Below, in pieces: positions 8,777 through 19,744 of a stretch of DNA of 64,000 bases. Location of the stretch: assembly GCF_900312815.1 (NCBI RefSeq), contig NZ_OMPE01000004.1, positions 1 through 64,000 on the forward strand. The letters run 5' to 3'. The notes beneath the pieces are model-generated. The model did not search any database, was not told the DNA's origin, and saw nothing but the letters and a program-made list of their open reading frames with translations. The position numbers and the translations under genes were made by a program. Positions within the stretch are counted from its first letter, which is position 1, and each line of letters begins with the position of its first letter. Origin of the DNA: Aquimarina sp. AU474 (GTDB taxonomy: Bacteria; Bacteroidota; Bacteroidia; Flavobacteriales; Flavobacteriaceae).

Positions 8777-9286
8777 ATGAAACAACATATTATATCCGCA
8801 ATTAATCATAATCTTAATAATGCGATCGCTTTATTAGACGCTATAGATTTAAAAACCTATCAAGATACTTCTATTGGCCCTTATTACTCTAGTATAGGGT
8901 CTCATGTAAGGCATACTTTGGATTTTTTTGATTGTATTATTAACGGTTTGGACACCAATGATATTGATTTAACGGCTCGTAAACGAGATGAAATTATATC
9001 TACAGATAAAGAAGCTGCAAAACTTCATATTTATAATTTACAGGAAACATTAGTTTCTTATGTAGATGTAAATACGGACTACTTAATTCATGTTACTGAT
9101 AATATGGGGCAAGGTAAGGTAACTGTAAATTATACGTTAGAAAGCATTTTATCTCATGCTAATAGTCACGCGGTTCATCATTATGCAACTATAGGGTACA
9201 TATTAGATCGATTAAATATTGAAATCAAAATTCCGGGATTTGGCTATAACCCTACTACACCTGTTAATAAAAGAGAAGGTATTTGA
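8777..9286 (+). CDS. DinB-superfamily (DinB_2-like) four-helix protein
   Basis: A small helical protein of 169 residues if it starts at the ATG at 8777, or 177 from the ATG at 8753; the later start gives the more usual N-terminus MKQHIISAINHNLNNAIALL. It resembles the DinB/YfiT metal-binding four-helix bundle: the first His is in GSHVRHTLDFF and the second pair in HANSHAVHHYATIGYIL, the usual HxxxH near the C-terminus. Members are metal-dependent enzymes, some being thiol S-transferases, but the substrate here is unknown. It is not the DinB polymerase. It converges on the DUF6095 gene with about 30 bp between. Confidence 0.75.
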   Translation: MKQHIISAINHNLNNAIALLDAIDLKTYQDTSIGPYYSSIGSHVRHTLDFFDCIINGLDTNDIDLTARKRDEIISTDKEAAKLHIYNLQETLVSYVDVNTDYLIHVTDNMGQGKVTVNYTLESILSHANSHAVHHYATIGYILDRLNIEIKIPGFGYNPTTPVNKREGI

Positions 9287-9316
9287 TTGTAAAGGGTAAT
9301 GTGTTTAATTTTTTAA

Positions 9317-9556
9317 TTACTTCTTCTTACCGAACATAGATTCCATAATAGTTCTTAGCCCTCTAAAAGCCATGAATATAGCAAATACAGCACCAATTAG
9401 ACCTAATATCAATATAGGGATATATAATGGGTGATCTTGATTTTTGAAAGCAGAGTGAATGATAGCTGGGCTAATAAACATAAAAATTAGAGCAATCGCC
9501 ATACGTTGTACCCCTTTACCTAGCAAATCTTTATTAGTTCTATTTGGTTCTTTCAT
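9317..9556 (-). CDS. DUF6095 family small membrane protein
   Basis: A 79-residue protein with two transmembrane helices (about residues 18-35 and 45-64) and a short Lys-rich tail. It fits DUF6095, a Flavobacteriia family of unknown function. Its first 17 bp overlap the end of murQ, so the two are translationally coupled on the minus strand. Association with murQ hints at a link to cell envelope recycling, but there is no direct evidence. Confidence 0.8.
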   Translation of the reverse strand: MKEPNRTNKDLLGKGVQRMAIALIFMFISPAIIHSAFKNQDHPLYIPILILGLIGAVFAIFMAFRGLRTIMESMFGKKK

Positions 9557-10358
9557 AATTATCTATTGCATTACGCACACTTCCGTGATTTTTTAATAAA
9601 TAGGCGGCTTTTTCTCTATTAATATCCAGCTCTTCCATAATCATACGTGTCCCTCGATCTACCAATTTATTATTGCTTAGTTGCATATCTACCATTTTAT
9701 TACCTTTTACACGACCTAATTGTATCATCGTACTGGTAGAAATCATGTTTAGCACTAATTTTTGAGCAGTACCAGCTTTCATACGCGAGCTTCCTGTTAC
9801 AAATTCGGGACCAACAGTAACTACAATGGGAAACCTTGCCGTAGTGGCCAAAGGACTTCCTTGATTACATGTTATGCAACCGGTAATAATGTTATGCTGG
9901 TTGCATTGTTGTAATGCTCCGATAACATAAGGGGTAGTGCCAGAAGCGGCTATACCAATTACTACGTCATTTTCAGAAATATGATATGCTTCAAGATCTT
10001 TCCATCCCTGATTTGTATCGTCTTCGGCAAACTCAACTGCGCTACGAATAGCAGTATCTCCACCAGCTATTAAACCAATAACCAAATCATGCGAAACTCC
10101 AAAAGTAGGTGGGCATTCACTGGCATCAACTATTCCTAATCGGCCACTAGTTCCTGCACCCATATAAAAGAGTCGACCACCGTTTTTGAGTTTATCGACA
10201 ATTTGAGTGACTAAGATCTCAATTTGAGGTATTGATTTTTTTACAGCTATAGGTACCGAATTATCTTCGGTATTAATGTTTGTAAGTAGCTCATTGATAC
10301 TCATTTTTTCTAAATGATCATAATGAGAGGATTGTTCGGTAGTTCTTATAAATGACAT
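9540..10358 (-). CDS. murQ: N-acetylmuramic acid 6-phosphate etherase
   Basis: MurQ cleaves the lactyl ether of MurNAc-6-phosphate to give GlcNAc-6-phosphate and D-lactate, in cytoplasmic peptidoglycan recycling. The 272-residue sequence has the family start TTEQSSHYDHLEKMS, the SIS sugar-phosphate fold with GRLFYMGAGTSGRLGIVDAS and ECPPTFG, and the block GSSRMKAGTAQKLVLNMIST. All expected catalytic surroundings are present. A sequence TATTTTTG (10363-10370, read on the minus strand) lies only 4 nt before the ATG, so the mRNA may be leaderless. DUF6095 follows with a 17-bp overlap. Confidence 0.95.
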   Translation of the reverse strand: MSFIRTTEQSSHYDHLEKMSINELLTNINTEDNSVPIAVKKSIPQIEILVTQIVDKLKNGGRLFYMGAGTSGRLGIVDASECPPTFGVSHDLVIGLIAGGDTAIRSAVEFAEDDTNQGWKDLEAYHISENDVVIGIAASGTTPYVIGALQQCNQHNIITGCITCNQGSPLATTARFPIVVTVGPEFVTGSSRMKAGTAQKLVLNMISTSTMIQLGRVKGNKMVDMQLSNNKLVDRGTRMIMEELDINREKAAYLLKNHGSVRNAIDNYERTK

Positions 10359-10362
10359 GCGT

Positions 10363-10370
10363 CAAAAATA
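10363..10370 (-). promoter_or_regulatory. Possible -7 element of murQ
   Basis: On the minus strand this reads TATTTTTG, a match to TAnnTTTG, followed by ACGC and the murQ ATG. If used, transcription would begin at or next to the start codon. A good -33 element is not visible. Confidence 0.4.
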
Positions 10371-10421
10371 CTGATTTTTGATGTCAAGAAAAATGGTTGC
10401 TTTATTTTATTGCAATAAATA

Positions 10422-11240
10422 CTACTCCTCTACAGTGAAACCTAATCTGCTAGCCTCAGAAAGGTTGAAATAACCTAATGGATAATTATCAGGATTTGTG
10501 GTATTTATGATGTTTCCTCTTAATACTACCGGAGGTGTTAAAAAAGGATTGCCCCCTTCTTGTTCGCTTTGTTCTATCAATAGATTAGCATAGTTAAAAT
10601 AGCGTTCATCGATACCTAATATTTTAATAGTAAGATTTTGTCCAGCAATCATATCTTCGTAGAAGTAAGAAAAATTAAAAGATTCTCCTTGGTAAAAACG
10701 ATCCTCGCTAGCTAGAAATAAACTGAAATCAAAATCAAAGAGATAATAATCATCTCGGGCTCCATCATCTGTAAAAAATATAATAACCTCAGTTTCATCT
10801 CCATCAAAAAGAGTTGCATCTCCTTGCACAATATTATCAATAGGAACTGTAGGTACAAGTTCTGTTGTAGCCGTATATGTTTCGTTATCGTAGATAACAG
10901 TAAGGGTATATGATGTATTGAATTCGGGAATAAATTCGACTATTTCTGGTGTGTAAAATCCTGGTTCAATAGACTCTGCAAAATTAATTATGGTATTATT
11001 ACTTTGGTTAGTTATAAAAACTGTTGCATTACTAACCGTGGGAACTTCATCATCAAAGAATGGGGCGGATAATGTTAAACGCACGCCACCTTCTATGTCA
11101 ACTGGAGTTTCATTTAGATAGGTTTCAAAAGAGGCATCTATGACCAATCTGGGTGCACCATTAGGAAGGTCAACATCTATTACATCTTCACAACTTGTAA
11201 CGATCAATGTTAAAACTAATATATATAGTAATTTCTTCAT
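10422..11240 (-). CDS. DUF4249 domain lipoprotein, TonB-receptor partner
   Basis: A 272-residue surface lipoprotein. The signal is MKKLLYILVLTLIVTSCED with the lipid-modified Cys at residue 17. The DUF4249 fold starts VIDVDLPNGAPRLVIDASF and is beta-rich throughout. In Bacteroidota these proteins are encoded directly after a TonB-dependent receptor with a carboxypeptidase-like N-domain, as here with a 3-bp gap. By analogy with SusD-type pairs they are thought to help capture the ligand, but the ligand is unknown. Confidence 0.88.
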   Translation of the reverse strand: MKKLLYILVLTLIVTSCEDVIDVDLPNGAPRLVIDASFETYLNETPVDIEGGVRLTLSAPFFDDEVPTVSNATVFITNQSNNTIINFAESIEPGFYTPEIVEFIPEFNTSYTLTVIYDNETYTATTELVPTVPIDNIVQGDATLFDGDETEVIIFFTDDGARDDYYLFDFDFSLFLASEDRFYQGESFNFSYFYEDMIAGQNLTIKILGIDERYFNYANLLIEQSEQEGGNPFLTPPVVLRGNIINTTNPDNYPLGYFNLSEASRLGFTVEE

Positions 11241-11243
11241 TTT

Positions 11244-13682
11244 CTAGAATTTAAAATTATAAGTAACAGCAGGTATGATACCAAAAATTGAAGTTCTTGT
11301 AGCTTCATTTACAAAAGTATCGGTGTTCCTTGTAAAACTTATTGATGCTGCATTTCTACGGTTATACAGATTGTAAATGCTAAAAACCCATTCTCCTTTC
11401 CATTTTCTATTTTTGTTTTTTCTTGGAGTTAATGTGGCCGAAATGTCTATTCTGTGATATGATGGTAATCGTTCACTATTTCTAGGCGAATCAAAGACAG
11501 GAACCACAAGTCCTTGAAATTCAAATTGACCTGTAGGATAATTTGTAGGTTGTCCCGTTTGGAATACAAAATTGGTTCCAAATTTCCATTTCTCATTTAA
11601 TTCATAACTTCCGTTAAAGGAAATATCGTGGGTCTTGTCATAAGGTGTATTGTACCATTCATTATTATTAATCCCTGGTTCTTGAAGTGTTCTCCCTGGC
11701 GTTTTTTGTTCAGATTTTGACAAAGTATACGCTAACCATCCTTTAAATTTCCCTTCATTCTTTCTTAGCAATAATTCTAGTCCATATGCTCTAGCTTTAC
11801 CATTAAGAATATCTTGTTCTATAGCATTATTAGCGATAAGTTCTGCACCATCTATATAATCGATACGATTTTTAATGTCTTTGTAAAAAGCTTCAATTTC
11901 AAGAGAATATTCATTATCTCGTATACTTTTAAAATAACCAATAGCATATTGATTAAGTAATTGCGGTTTTATATATTTCCCGCTGGGCGTCCATACATCC
12001 AAAGGAGTAGGGGAGCTTGTGTTTGATAAAAGGTGTAAATATTGAGCCATTCGGTTGTAACTTGCTTTAATTGAAGTATTGTCATTAAATGCGTATGCTA
12101 GCGCTATTCTCGGCTCTATATTAGTGAAGGTTTCGATTTGATCGCTTCGACTAAAGCTTTCGGTACTTATGGGATCCGCTCCTTCATAAATTTGAAGTTC
12201 TTCGTTAAACAATAATGGATTATCATTTTGGTATATGTTTAATTCATCTTGCCCTAATCGTATAAAATTACTTAAACGCACTCCATATTGTAAGGTTAAA
12301 TTGTTAGAAACCTTATGTTCGGCATCGATATAAGCTCCAAATTCATTGGCATATTTATCAATTAGTTTTTCTCTAATAATCCCCGAATCCTCACTATTGG
12401 GTTTTATTTCACCAGGATTAAATCTGAAATAAATATTATTGATCCCGTAATTAAGTTTAAAATTATCACTGATATAGTGATTAAGATCGTATTTGATGTT
12501 AAAGTTTCTTATTCCCGAATCCCATTCAAAACCTACAAAATCAAGTTCGAGGCCATAAAAATAATCCGAATAAATAACCGAAAGATTAGAAAACAACTTG
12601 TCTGAAAATAAATGATTCCATCTTAAATTAAGCACAGTATTACCATATGTATTCTCAAAACTTTCACTTATAGCAAATACATCTCTTCCAAAGTACCCAG
12701 ATAAATATAAGCTGTTATTATCATTTAACTTGTAATTAAGTTTGGTGTTAAGATCATAAAAGTAAGCTACATTATTATTCCCATCGTCGACAATAGGTAA
12801 GAAAAGGTGTGCATATGATGCTCTACCACCAACTAAAAAAGCTCCTTTATCTTTAACGATTGGCCCTTCTAATAATAACCTGCTGGCAACTGCACCAATA
12901 CCACCGCTTGTTCTAAATTTTTTACTATTCCCTTCTTTTTGATAAATATCTAATACCGATGATACTCGCCCCCCGTATTTGGCAGGTATACCTCCTTTAT
13001 AAAGTTTGATATCTTTAATTGCATCTGGATTAAATACTGAAAAAAAACCAAAAAGATGAGATGAATTAAAAATGGTAGCTTCATCGAGTAAGATTAGGTT
13101 TTGATCTGCTGCTCCACCTCGAACATTAAAACCAGAAGCTCCTTCACCACCACTAGTTACTCCAGGAAGCAGGATAATAGATTTAATAACATCGGCTTCG
13201 CCAAGAACGACAGGAATTTGTTTAATGGTTCCGGCTGTAAGCTTATTAAGACTCATTTGTGGAGTCTTGATGTTTAGTTTTTCTGCTTTTTCTGTAATGA
13301 TTACCTCTTCGAGTGTTTCTGATGCTTCGCTAAGCTGAAAATTAAATTTTTTATCTTCATTTAGATTAACTTCTTGAACGATATCTTGAAACCCTATATA
13401 ACTAACTTGTAGTTTGTAGTTGCCTTGTGGTAGTGTTATTGAATAAAAGCCGTACTCATTAGTCACAACTCCTTTTCCCATTTCTGGAAAAATAACATTT
13501 ACACCAATAAGAGTTTCGTTACTTGATTTTTCGGAGATCGTTCCACTAATTGTGAATTTTTCTTGACCATATATTGAAAATTGTAGGGTACAAATAGTCA
13601 GAAGACTAAATAAAATGTTCTTTTTCAAAAGCAATATTTTTAAAATTTGTACGGTTAGGAAAGTTTTAAGGGAATGTAACAT
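11244..13682 (-). CDS. TonB-dependent receptor with CarboxypepD_reg N-domain
   Basis: An 812-residue outer-membrane receptor. A signal peptide ends near FSIYGQE at residues 37-41; the n-region is long, so a start inside the first 20 codons is possible. Residues about 42-125 form a CarboxypepD_reg-like beta-sandwich (FTISGTISEKSS, GVNVIFPEMGKGVVTNEYG). The plug follows (IKSIILLPGVTSGGEGASG, FNVRGGAADQNLILLDEATI), then a 22-strand-type barrel ending in the aromatic F at NFKF. It imports an unknown substrate using TonB energy. It is operonic with the DUF4249 lipoprotein. Confidence 0.93.
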   Translation of the reverse strand: MLHSLKTFLTVQILKILLLKKNILFSLLTICTLQFSIYGQEKFTISGTISEKSSNETLIGVNVIFPEMGKGVVTNEYGFYSITLPQGNYKLQVSYIGFQDIVQEVNLNEDKKFNFQLSEASETLEEVIITEKAEKLNIKTPQMSLNKLTAGTIKQIPVVLGEADVIKSIILLPGVTSGGEGASGFNVRGGAADQNLILLDEATIFNSSHLFGFFSVFNPDAIKDIKLYKGGIPAKYGGRVSSVLDIYQKEGNSKKFRTSGGIGAVASRLLLEGPIVKDKGAFLVGGRASYAHLFLPIVDDGNNNVAYFYDLNTKLNYKLNDNNSLYLSGYFGRDVFAISESFENTYGNTVLNLRWNHLFSDKLFSNLSVIYSDYFYGLELDFVGFEWDSGIRNFNIKYDLNHYISDNFKLNYGINNIYFRFNPGEIKPNSEDSGIIREKLIDKYANEFGAYIDAEHKVSNNLTLQYGVRLSNFIRLGQDELNIYQNDNPLLFNEELQIYEGADPISTESFSRSDQIETFTNIEPRIALAYAFNDNTSIKASYNRMAQYLHLLSNTSSPTPLDVWTPSGKYIKPQLLNQYAIGYFKSIRDNEYSLEIEAFYKDIKNRIDYIDGAELIANNAIEQDILNGKARAYGLELLLRKNEGKFKGWLAYTLSKSEQKTPGRTLQEPGINNNEWYNTPYDKTHDISFNGSYELNEKWKFGTNFVFQTGQPTNYPTGQFEFQGLVVPVFDSPRNSERLPSYHRIDISATLTPRKNKNRKWKGEWVFSIYNLYNRRNAASISFTRNTDTFVNEATRTSIFGIIPAVTYNFKF

Positions 13683-13977
13683 TCCAAAAGTACTAAATAA
13701 TCATTTTAAACTATAATATGTTTACCTTAAATATATGTTATTTATTATGGTTCTTATCGTAATTAATACCTACAAAATAAAGTGCTATGAAAACCATCTT
13801 TGACATAAAACAATTTAAATGAATTAACAGGTTTTATTACATAAAAAGTGTTGCTCATAAGGTTTTGAAAGAGGATTTTTTACACAGAAATATATTCGTA
13901 TAGGGCTAACTATTTTAAAAGTATGAGCAGATTATAGTGATATTTTTCTTCTGGCATATTACAGTAACCTTTTTCAA
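13683..13977. other. Intergenic region without recognised features
   Basis: This is the first part of the 761-bp gap between the TonB receptor start (13682) and the beta-barrel gene end (14444). It is AT-rich, with no hairpin terminator and no open frame I can support. The promoter of the receptor should lie near 13690-13760, but I see no clear TAnnTTTG. Confidence 0.5.
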
Positions 13978-14142
13978 TTAAGGTTTCCAGTAAAAGCTAA
14001 CAGGCACCCATTTTGCGGAGTGTAAAATATCATTACTTCTGGATTGACTACTGGTATCGTATTTAATATATACTTGGTCGTTTTCTGAAAATACATAGGC
14101 AGAATTTATTTTTTTGGTTAGTACTGTGCTTTTGTTTTTCAT
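13978..14142 (-). CDS. Possible small protein, 54 residues
   Basis: An open frame on the minus strand from ATG at 14142 to TAA at 13978. The product starts MKNKSTVLTKKINSAYVF and ends SAKWVPVSFYWKP; it is basic, rich in Ser and aromatic residues, with no transmembrane helix or signal peptide. The ATG is preceded by an A-rich leader as in neighbouring genes. Base composition is like coding DNA (all codon types common in this genome). I do not recognise a family. It may be a real small gene or a remnant. The stretch 14143-14443 after it shows nothing. Confidence 0.45.
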   Translation of the reverse strand: MKNKSTVLTKKINSAYVFSENDQVYIKYDTSSQSRSNDILHSAKWVPVSFYWKP

Positions 14143-14443
14143 TTGGGGTTTTATTTATTTAGATAAATAAATATCAATTTTTGTGCCTAAAACGGATATG
14201 TGGATGACGTTTTTTTATAAAAGGAAATATTGTTTTGTATGTTCTAAATTTAAAGTGTTGATAGGTAGTAATTTATGGGTGTTGATTGTGTGTTGAATTT
14301 TTTGTAAATTTTTTTAATACTTTCTTGTTGTATAGTGAATCTTTAATGGAGTACTTTAGATTGATGTTGTTTGTATTAGAAAATAGATTGTATCATAAAT
14401 GGGAATCAATTTCCTGTACTGTAATACTCAGATGTATCGATGA

Positions 14444-15085
14444 TTAATTTTTTAATTCTTTCTTATATCGATTTTTTCCTAAATTGAATACTCCTAATTT
14501 TGCCCCTAGACCAATAGAAAAACCATTAATATTAGCAATGTCAGATGGAACCGAATCAATAGCAGTAGAATATCGGTACTTTATACCGCCTTCTAATTGA
14601 ACGAATTTATTTAAATTTAAAAGAGCATTGACTCCCGGTTCAAATACCAACATCATATCACTACCTTTAGTTACATCTCCAGAACCTTCTATATAACCTA
14701 ATCCCATTAATAACGGGATAGATAGTTTTATCTTTTTATCGTTGAAAAGTACATTCTCTACATGTAACCCTCCATAAAACCCAAATATTTCGAAATCCTG
14801 ATTTAGGTCTCGATCAGTTTCTTTTAAAGGAGAATAAAAAGCTTTTATCGCTACTCCTAGTTCCATTCGTCTATTCGCGACATAGGCTAACTTGCTGCCA
14901 ACAGTAACGATGTTATTTCCATCATCAATTTGACCATAACCTATATCAAGACCAAGGTATACACCATGTAAAATGTTTTTTCTGTCATTAAATTCGATGT
15001 AGTCTTTGTCGTCAGTTTGTTGAGCTATGTTAGCTTGACTTGTTAATAGTATTGTTGTGAGTATGGATAAGGTTAGTTTTTTCAT
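14444..15085 (-). CDS. Outer-membrane beta-barrel protein, unknown function
   Basis: A 213-residue protein with a signal peptide (MKKLTLSILTTILLTSQANIAQQ). The rest alternates polar and hydrophobic residues as in small 8-stranded barrels: GVYLGLDIGYGQIDDG, RMELGVAIKAFYS, IFGFYGGLHVENV, LEGGIKYRYST and GFSIGLGAKLGVF. It resembles OmpW/outer membrane protein beta-barrel domain proteins but has no motif that defines a substrate. A short Lys/Asn-rich tail follows the last strand. It stands alone, with 231 bp to the next gene. Confidence 0.7.
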   Translation of the reverse strand: MKKLTLSILTTILLTSQANIAQQTDDKDYIEFNDRKNILHGVYLGLDIGYGQIDDGNNIVTVGSKLAYVANRRMELGVAIKAFYSPLKETDRDLNQDFEIFGFYGGLHVENVLFNDKKIKLSIPLLMGLGYIEGSGDVTKGSDMMLVFEPGVNALLNLNKFVQLEGGIKYRYSTAIDSVPSDIANINGFSIGLGAKLGVFNLGKNRYKKELKN

Positions 15086-15257
15086 GTGAGTAGAGTTTCT
15101 AAATAAGTATGATTGACAAGATATTTTCTACAAGATTTTTTAGTGTATAGGCTATTTGTTTTCAATTAATAATTCTTGGAGGTTAACTTTCCTATTGTTA
15201 TTGACAATAGAAAAAATGAAAGGTTGCATCTAATAGATAATTTAATTAATCGAAATA

Positions 15258-15292
15258 AAAAAAACCTGTAGATAGAAGATCTACAGGTTTTA
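15258..15292. terminator. Terminator downstream of icd
   Basis: AAAACCTGTAGAT, five bases, ATCTACAGGTTTT is a perfect 13-bp stem with T and A runs on both sides. On the minus strand it follows the icd stop by about 25 bp. Confidence 0.9.
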
Positions 15293-15316
15293 CTCTTTAT
15301 TTATCTCGTGTTTTAT

Positions 15317-17545
<2,229 letters not shown>

Positions 17546-17741
17546 TTAGTTTTTTATTAAGGGTACTTTATTTCAGTCAAAATCTAATGATTTCTGATCT
17601 CCCTTCATTTATTGCTGAACTATTACCTTGAAGAATAGTTAGTCGATTTACTTTTCTAAGACAAACAATATTGATAATACATTTTGATATTAATACAAAC
17701 GATCTGTTTTGCAATAGTATTGGTCATAGAATTTCCGAGCG

Positions 17742-17772
17742 CGAAGATACAAATCTAGTAAGGTAAATGCAA
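17742..17772 (-). promoter_or_regulatory. Promoter of icd
   Basis: Read on the minus strand, TTG (17770-17772), a 20-bp spacer, and TATCTTCG (17742-17749), one mismatch from TAnnTTTG. The transcription start would be near 17736, giving a 5' leader of nearly 200 nt before the icd ATG. Confidence 0.5.
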
Positions 17773-17890
17773 CCTACTAGGTGTTAGTTTTGCGTTAAAG
17801 GATTTGAATTGTGGTTTTACAAAAAATAGAGAGATATTCTACGGGGTGATAAAAAATAGTGTAGTTCTTTTGTGATTTTGGTCAAAAATT

Positions 17891-17935
17891 AAAAAGCCAT
17901 ATCAAGAATACGAATATTTTGATATGGCTTTATTG
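17891..17935. terminator. Terminator-like hairpin in the icd-rplS gap
   Basis: AAAGCCATATCAA (17893-17905) pairs perfectly with TTGATATGGCTTT (17919-17931). The loop is 13 nt. T and A runs flank it, so it could act on either strand, but no recognisable gene ends here: icd begins at 17542 reading away and rplS ends at 18516 with its own terminator. It may mark the end of an unannotated RNA or a lost gene. Confidence 0.65.
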
Positions 17936-18466
17936 GAAATAATGATCTTATGTAAGCTGTTTTACCCGCAATGAAATAATAACTTTCGTTAAGTATACCA
18001 CAAGCTTATTTCCAGTTTGAGTAGATTTAAATTTGTCAAATTATGATTCGATATAATTTAAATGCTACTCCTACGACTAATACGAATGTCTGATTTTGTC
18101 TATTACGATTGTAATTTTCAGTCCATCACTCGAATAGTCTAATGCCATCTAAAATTAAAAAGGTGTCAAAACTTAATTTTTTCCTTTGAATTTCATTTTG
18201 AAATGATTTTAAAGTAAACCCTTTAAAGTTATTTCAAGGATGTACTCAAAAAAATAACTTTCGTCTTATATTTATTTTAATTTCAAATTGGTCTTAAGAT
18301 GTTCAAAGAACGTATTGTGTAAATTACATAACTAGGAATCCTTGTGTCATCTCTAAATACATGTAATTCTTATTATAAAAATACGGAAAATTGATTAGAT
18401 GGTCAATACTTCTTATTTTATTAGTTATCAACCGTTTATGAACTGTAGTTGTTAACTTTTGTTCAT
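17936..18466. other. 530-bp region with hairpins, no gene recognised
   Basis: No open frame of useful length is present on either strand. AAAGTTATTT (18225-18234) and AAATAACTTT (18252-18261) form a 10-bp inverted repeat, and AATAACTTTCGT occurs twice (17978-17989 and 18253-18264). Terminator-like hairpins bound the region on both sides. A non-coding RNA or an eroded gene is possible, but I see no promoter that would settle it. Confidence 0.35.
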
Positions 18467-18500
18467 AAAAAAAGGCTGCCATTTGGCAACCTTTTCTTTA
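18467..18500 (-). terminator. Terminator of rplS
   Basis: On the minus strand AAGGTTGCC, four bases, GGCAGCCTT forms a hairpin with one G-U pair, followed by a run of T. It starts about 16 bp after the rplS stop. Confidence 0.85.
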
Positions 18501-18515
18501 TATAAAAAGTATGTA

Positions 18516-18866
18516 TTAATTCCTTTTCTCTTTGATACGAGCTTTCTTACCAGTAAGACCTCTAAAGTAGAAGATACGAGCTCTACGAACTTTACCTTTT
18601 TTGTTAACTTCGATTTTTTGAAATGCAGGTAAGTTAACCGGGAAAATACGCTCAACACCTACTGTACCAGACATTTTTCTAATAGTAAACGTTTCTGTGC
18701 TTCCAGAACCTCTTCTTTGAATTACTACTCCTCTAAAAAACTGAGTACGTGTTTTATTTCCTTCCTTAATTTCATAATAAACAGTGATTGTGTCACCTGC
18801 TGAGAATTCAGGAAATTCTTTCTTTGTTACAAACTCGTCTTGAACGAATTTTACTAAATCTTCCAT
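18516..18866 (-). CDS. rplS: 50S ribosomal protein L19
   Basis: L19 lies at the interface of the ribosomal subunits. The 116-residue protein has the family blocks FSAGDTITVYYEIKEGNKTR, FRGVVIQRRGSGSTETFT, GVERIFPVNLPAFQKIEV and KVRRARIFYFRGLTGKKARI. Length is normal. It follows trmD on the same strand (130 bp between), a pairing kept in many bacteria (rpsP-rimM-trmD-rplS). It has its own promoter (18940-18969) and terminator. Confidence 0.98.
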   Translation of the reverse strand: MEDLVKFVQDEFVTKKEFPEFSAGDTITVYYEIKEGNKTRTQFFRGVVIQRRGSGSTETFTIRKMSGTVGVERIFPVNLPAFQKIEVNKKGKVRRARIFYFRGLTGKKARIKEKRN

Positions 18867-18939
18867 TTTTGATATAGTTTCTATAGTTTTATTAAAGCAA
18901 CATCCACGATTTTCGCCAGAGGTTAGTCTAATCAGGGTG

Positions 18940-18969
18940 CAAAAATAAGTATTATTTGAATATCTGCAA
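18940..18969 (-). promoter_or_regulatory. Promoter of rplS
   Basis: On the minus strand TTG (18967-18969), a 19-bp spacer, and TATTTTTG (18940-18947). Both elements and the spacing fit the Bacteroidota housekeeping consensus. The start of transcription is expected near 18934. Confidence 0.7.
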
Positions 18970-18996
18970 CATTTTTGACTATTTTATTATAAGGAA

Positions 18997-19674
18997 TTAG
19001 TCCTTTAATAAATCAGGGCGCCGATCTTTGGTTCTTTGTAGGGCTTGATCCTCTCGCCATTCTTCAATTTTAGGGAAATTACCTGAAGTAAGCACTTCTG
19101 GAACTGTCCATCCTTTGTATGCTGCTGGTCTAGTGTATATAGGAGGAGCTAGTAAATTATCCTGAAACGAATCTGTTAATGCAGAGGTCTCATTGCCCAA
19201 CACTCCAGGGATAAGTCTTATGATTGCATCGCAAAGAATTAATGCTCCTAGCTCACCTCCAGAAAGCACATAATCTCCTACAGATATTTCTTTGGTTACA
19301 AAATGATCTCTAACACGTTGATCCACCCCTTTATAATGTCCACAAAGAATGATGATGTTACCTTTGAGGGATAATTGATTTGCAATACCTTGGTTTAAGG
19401 TATCTCCGTCAGGAGTCATATAAATAACTTCGTCGTAGTCTCGTTCAGATTTTAGTTTAGAAATACACTTATCGATTGGCTCTATCATCATTACCATGCC
19501 TGCGCCTCCTCCAAATTGGTAGTCATCAACTTGTTTGTAGTTGTTGGTAGTGTAATCTCTTAAATTGTGTAAATGTACTTCGACCAATCCTTTTTCTATT
19601 GAGCGTTTCATTATAGAAGCTTCAAACGGACTTTTTAATATATCTGGTACAACGGTAATAATATCTATGCGCAT
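18997..19674 (-). CDS. trmD: tRNA (guanine-N1-)-methyltransferase TrmD
   Basis: TrmD methylates G37 of tRNAs, using S-adenosylmethionine, and prevents +1 frameshifts. The 225-residue sequence has the N-terminal [20 protein letters not shown], the deep-trefoil-knot block [17 protein letters not shown], the cofactor loop [17 protein letters not shown], and [18 protein letters not shown]. Asp and Arg of the catalytic centre appear conserved. The start at MRIDI is the family start. It precedes rplS on the minus strand and follows a membrane coiled-coil gene. Confidence 0.97.
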   Translation of the reverse strand: MRIDIITVVPDILKSPFEASIMKRSIEKGLVEVHLHNLRDYTTNNYKQVDDYQFGGGAGMVMMIEPIDKCISKLKSERDYDEVIYMTPDGDTLNQGIANQLSLKGNIIILCGHYKGVDQRVRDHFVTKEISVGDYVLSGGELGALILCDAIIRLIPGVLGNETSALTDSFQDNLLAPPIYTRPAAYKGWTVPEVLTSGNFPKIEEWREDQALQRTKDRRPDLLKD

Positions 19675-19744
19675 CTTTCTTCAATTTCTCTAATCTAAGG
19701 GTGCAAAGATGCAAAAGAATATAATAAAAATCTAGAAATATGTA

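Noticed and set aside
18041..18143. Short minus-strand frame MALDYSSDGLKITIVI and onward (23 codons)
   Set aside because: Too short, quickly stopped, and without context; not reportable as a gene.
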